Positions 62,999-64,000 of a DNA stretch of 64,000 nucleotides are shown here, one piece after another; position 1 is the first letter of the stretch, and every line of letters begins with the position of its first letter. Under the pieces are notes generated by a model. That model did not search any database and was not told the DNA's origin. It saw only the letters and a list, made by a program, of their open reading frames with translations. The translations under genes and the position numbers were made by a program. Origin of the DNA: an uncultured Litoreibacter sp. (lineage in GTDB: Bacteria > Pseudomonadota > Alphaproteobacteria > Rhodobacterales > Rhodobacteraceae); assembly GCA_947501685.1 (NCBI GenBank), contig CANMWQ010000004.1, forward strand, positions 186,001 to 250,000. The letters run 5' to 3'.

Positions 62999-64000
62999 AT
63001 GAACGCCCCGCTTTTCCATTTGCGCGCCTACCGCGCACCGCGCCATGAGGCCGTCACGCTCTCCCCCGCGCCCGCCCGTCTGGGAGAGGTCCTGCTCGAC
63101 ACCGGCGCGCTGACCGAGCCGCAGCTGACCGCCGCCCTGCGCGACCAACGCAAACAGGCCGCCCCTTTGGGGGAGATCGTCGTGGGCGCAGGCATGGTCA
63201 GCCGATCCGCCATCACCCGCGCCCTGTCGCAGATGCATGGCACGGCGATCCTTGATCTCGACAGCGCTCCACCCGACCCAAGGCTTTCGGGCGTGCTCAG
63301 CGCAGATCTGTGCATCGACAACAAGATCGTCCCTTGGCGCAGGCAGGGGGCCACCACTATTTTCGCCTGCGCCCATCCCAACAAAGCCGCCGAGCTGCTG
63401 CGCAGCCTGCCCCGCGAGGTTCAACCCGCCCGCGCCGCTTTGGCCGATGAGCGCCAGCTCGAACGCGTCATCGCGGAGCAATTCCCCGAGGCCCTGAGCA
63501 CCCGCGCCGAAACACGCACCCCGGCCGCGCAGAGCTGCCGGGGATGGTCAGCACAAAAAGGTGCGCTGCTGTGTGCCTTGCTGCTCGGTTGCGTGCTGCT
63601 GGGCCTGTTTGCGCCGGTTGGCACAGCACTGTTCTGGCTGGCCACGGGCTCGCTGATGATCAACACCCTGCTCAAGATCGCCTGCCTTGCGCGCGCGCCG
63701 CGCGGGGCCAAGCCGGTCACAGGCTTTGCGCACCGCCCCTTTGCCAAGGAAGGCAGGCTGCCCAAGATCTCCATCCTCGTGCCGCTGTATAATGAAGCAA
63801 ATATCGCGGCCTCCCTGATCCGCCGCCTGCGCAAACTGGACTACCCCGCGCCGCTGCTGGAGATTTGCCTGATCACCGAGGCCGATGATCATGTCACAAA
63901 ACGCGCGCTGCGCGACATCAAACTGCCCCACGGCATGCGCGCGATCAGCGTGCCGATGGGCACGCTCAAGACCAAACCGCGCGCGATGAATTACGCGCTG
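62999..64000 (+). CDS. Glycosyltransferase family 2 with N-terminal GspE-N (MshEN) domain, partial
   Basis: Starts ATG 62999 and runs open off the right edge (334 codons visible). Residues about 20-150 form a GspE/PilB N-terminal-type domain: RLGEVLLDTGALTEPQLTAAL, QAAPLGEIVVGAGMVS, and a second module around ILDLDS (first quoted in parts). Two hydrophobic segments follow (about 185-225). A GT2 domain then begins KISILVPLYNEANIAASLI, with EADDHVT as the probable metal site and KPRAMNYAL at the edge. Membrane glycosyltransferases with this fused sensor-like domain occur in Rhodobacteraceae. Product unknown; probably a secreted polysaccharide. Confidence 0.8.
   Translation, partial: MNAPLFHLRAYRAPRHEAVTLSPAPARLGEVLLDTGALTEPQLTAALRDQRKQAAPLGEIVVGAGMVSRSAITRALSQMHGTAILDLDSAPPDPRLSGVLSADLCIDNKIVPWRRQGATTIFACAHPNKAAELLRSLPREVQPARAALADERQLERVIAEQFPEALSTRAETRTPAAQSCRGWSAQKGALLCALLLGCVLLGLFAPVGTALFWLATGSLMINTLLKIACLARAPRGAKPVTGFAHRPFAKEGRLPKISILVPLYNEANIAASLIRRLRKLDYPAPLLEICLITEADDHVTKRALRDIKLPHGMRAISVPMGTLKTKPRAMNYAL

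Noticed and set aside
62947-63048. Short frame overlapping the start of the GspE-N/glycosyltransferase gene as a leader peptide
   Set aside because: About 33 codons, no RBS and mostly antiphase to the real gene; nothing supports translation.

Overview
The window looks like a chromosomal segment of a marine alphaproteobacterium of the Rhodobacteraceae/Roseobacter group. This rests on high GC (roughly 60-65% by eye), a methylated-amine catabolic pair (MttB-like plus dimethylglycine/sarcosine dehydrogenase-like), a DUF2244 gene behind ctaD, a SPOR-dacC-tmk-holB-tatD run, a full CtrA box, and an Irr-like iron box. No species call is possible from sequence alone. No phage, intact insertion sequence, CRISPR array or defence locus is visible.

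Layout. 1-5277 (+): xylose uptake and phosphorylation (end of xylF, then xylH, xylG, xylB) followed by a glycerate kinase. 5284-11967 (-): a GNAT acetyltransferase downstream of an M20 amidohydrolase/oligopeptide ABC importer operon. 12241-16215 (+): a PqiABC-type MCE lipid-transport system with PqiA split into two genes. 16699-30254: an exopolysaccharide locus of the Wzx/Wzy type (ExoY-like priming transferase, three GT2 and one GT4 glycosyltransferases, a chain-length regulator, Gfo/Idh oxidoreductase, epimerase, GH16 glycanase, Wzy-like polymerase, Wzx flippase) in several divergent transcription units. 30354-34492: divergent MttB-like methyltransferase and FAD/GcvT dehydrogenase. 34633-40315: an unrecognised AT-richer exported protein, a TTC38-like protein, and an acyl-CoA dehydrogenase with a divergent LysR regulator. 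40332-43322: Dps under an Irr-like box, DUF1289, a hemP remnant, an AraC regulator and a divergent DUF4142-cupredoxin pair. 43806-50524: tRNA-Ser(UGA), then the SPOR/dacC/tmk/holB/tatD/phnP-like/AEC run. 50535-55499 (-): a polyamine-type ABC operon with a DUF1330 gene inside it. 55684-62902: fatty acid desaturase, tRNA-Leu(GAG), lipB, ctaD, DUF2244, yqeY and carA. 62999-64000: the start of a GspE-N/glycosyltransferase fusion behind the CtrA box.

The most unusual signal is a pair of related ~160-bp palindromic elements at 36314-36478 and 57993-58153. Each has a long outer stem, an inner stem, three conserved blocks in the loop and a 3' hairpin. The stems differ in sequence between copies but keep pairing, and in both copies the only non-Watson-Crick pair of the outer stem is G-U on the + strand. 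This points to a structured RNA or palindromic repeat family that I cannot name. Other points worth following are the HemP tail fused in frame behind an AraC stop codon, a Wzc-like protein whose kinase-like domain has lost its P-loop, an 18-bp perfect palindrome between araC and the cupredoxin genes, 15-bp direct repeats upstream of pqiA, and three 29-bp palindromic tandem repeats beside tRNA-Leu.
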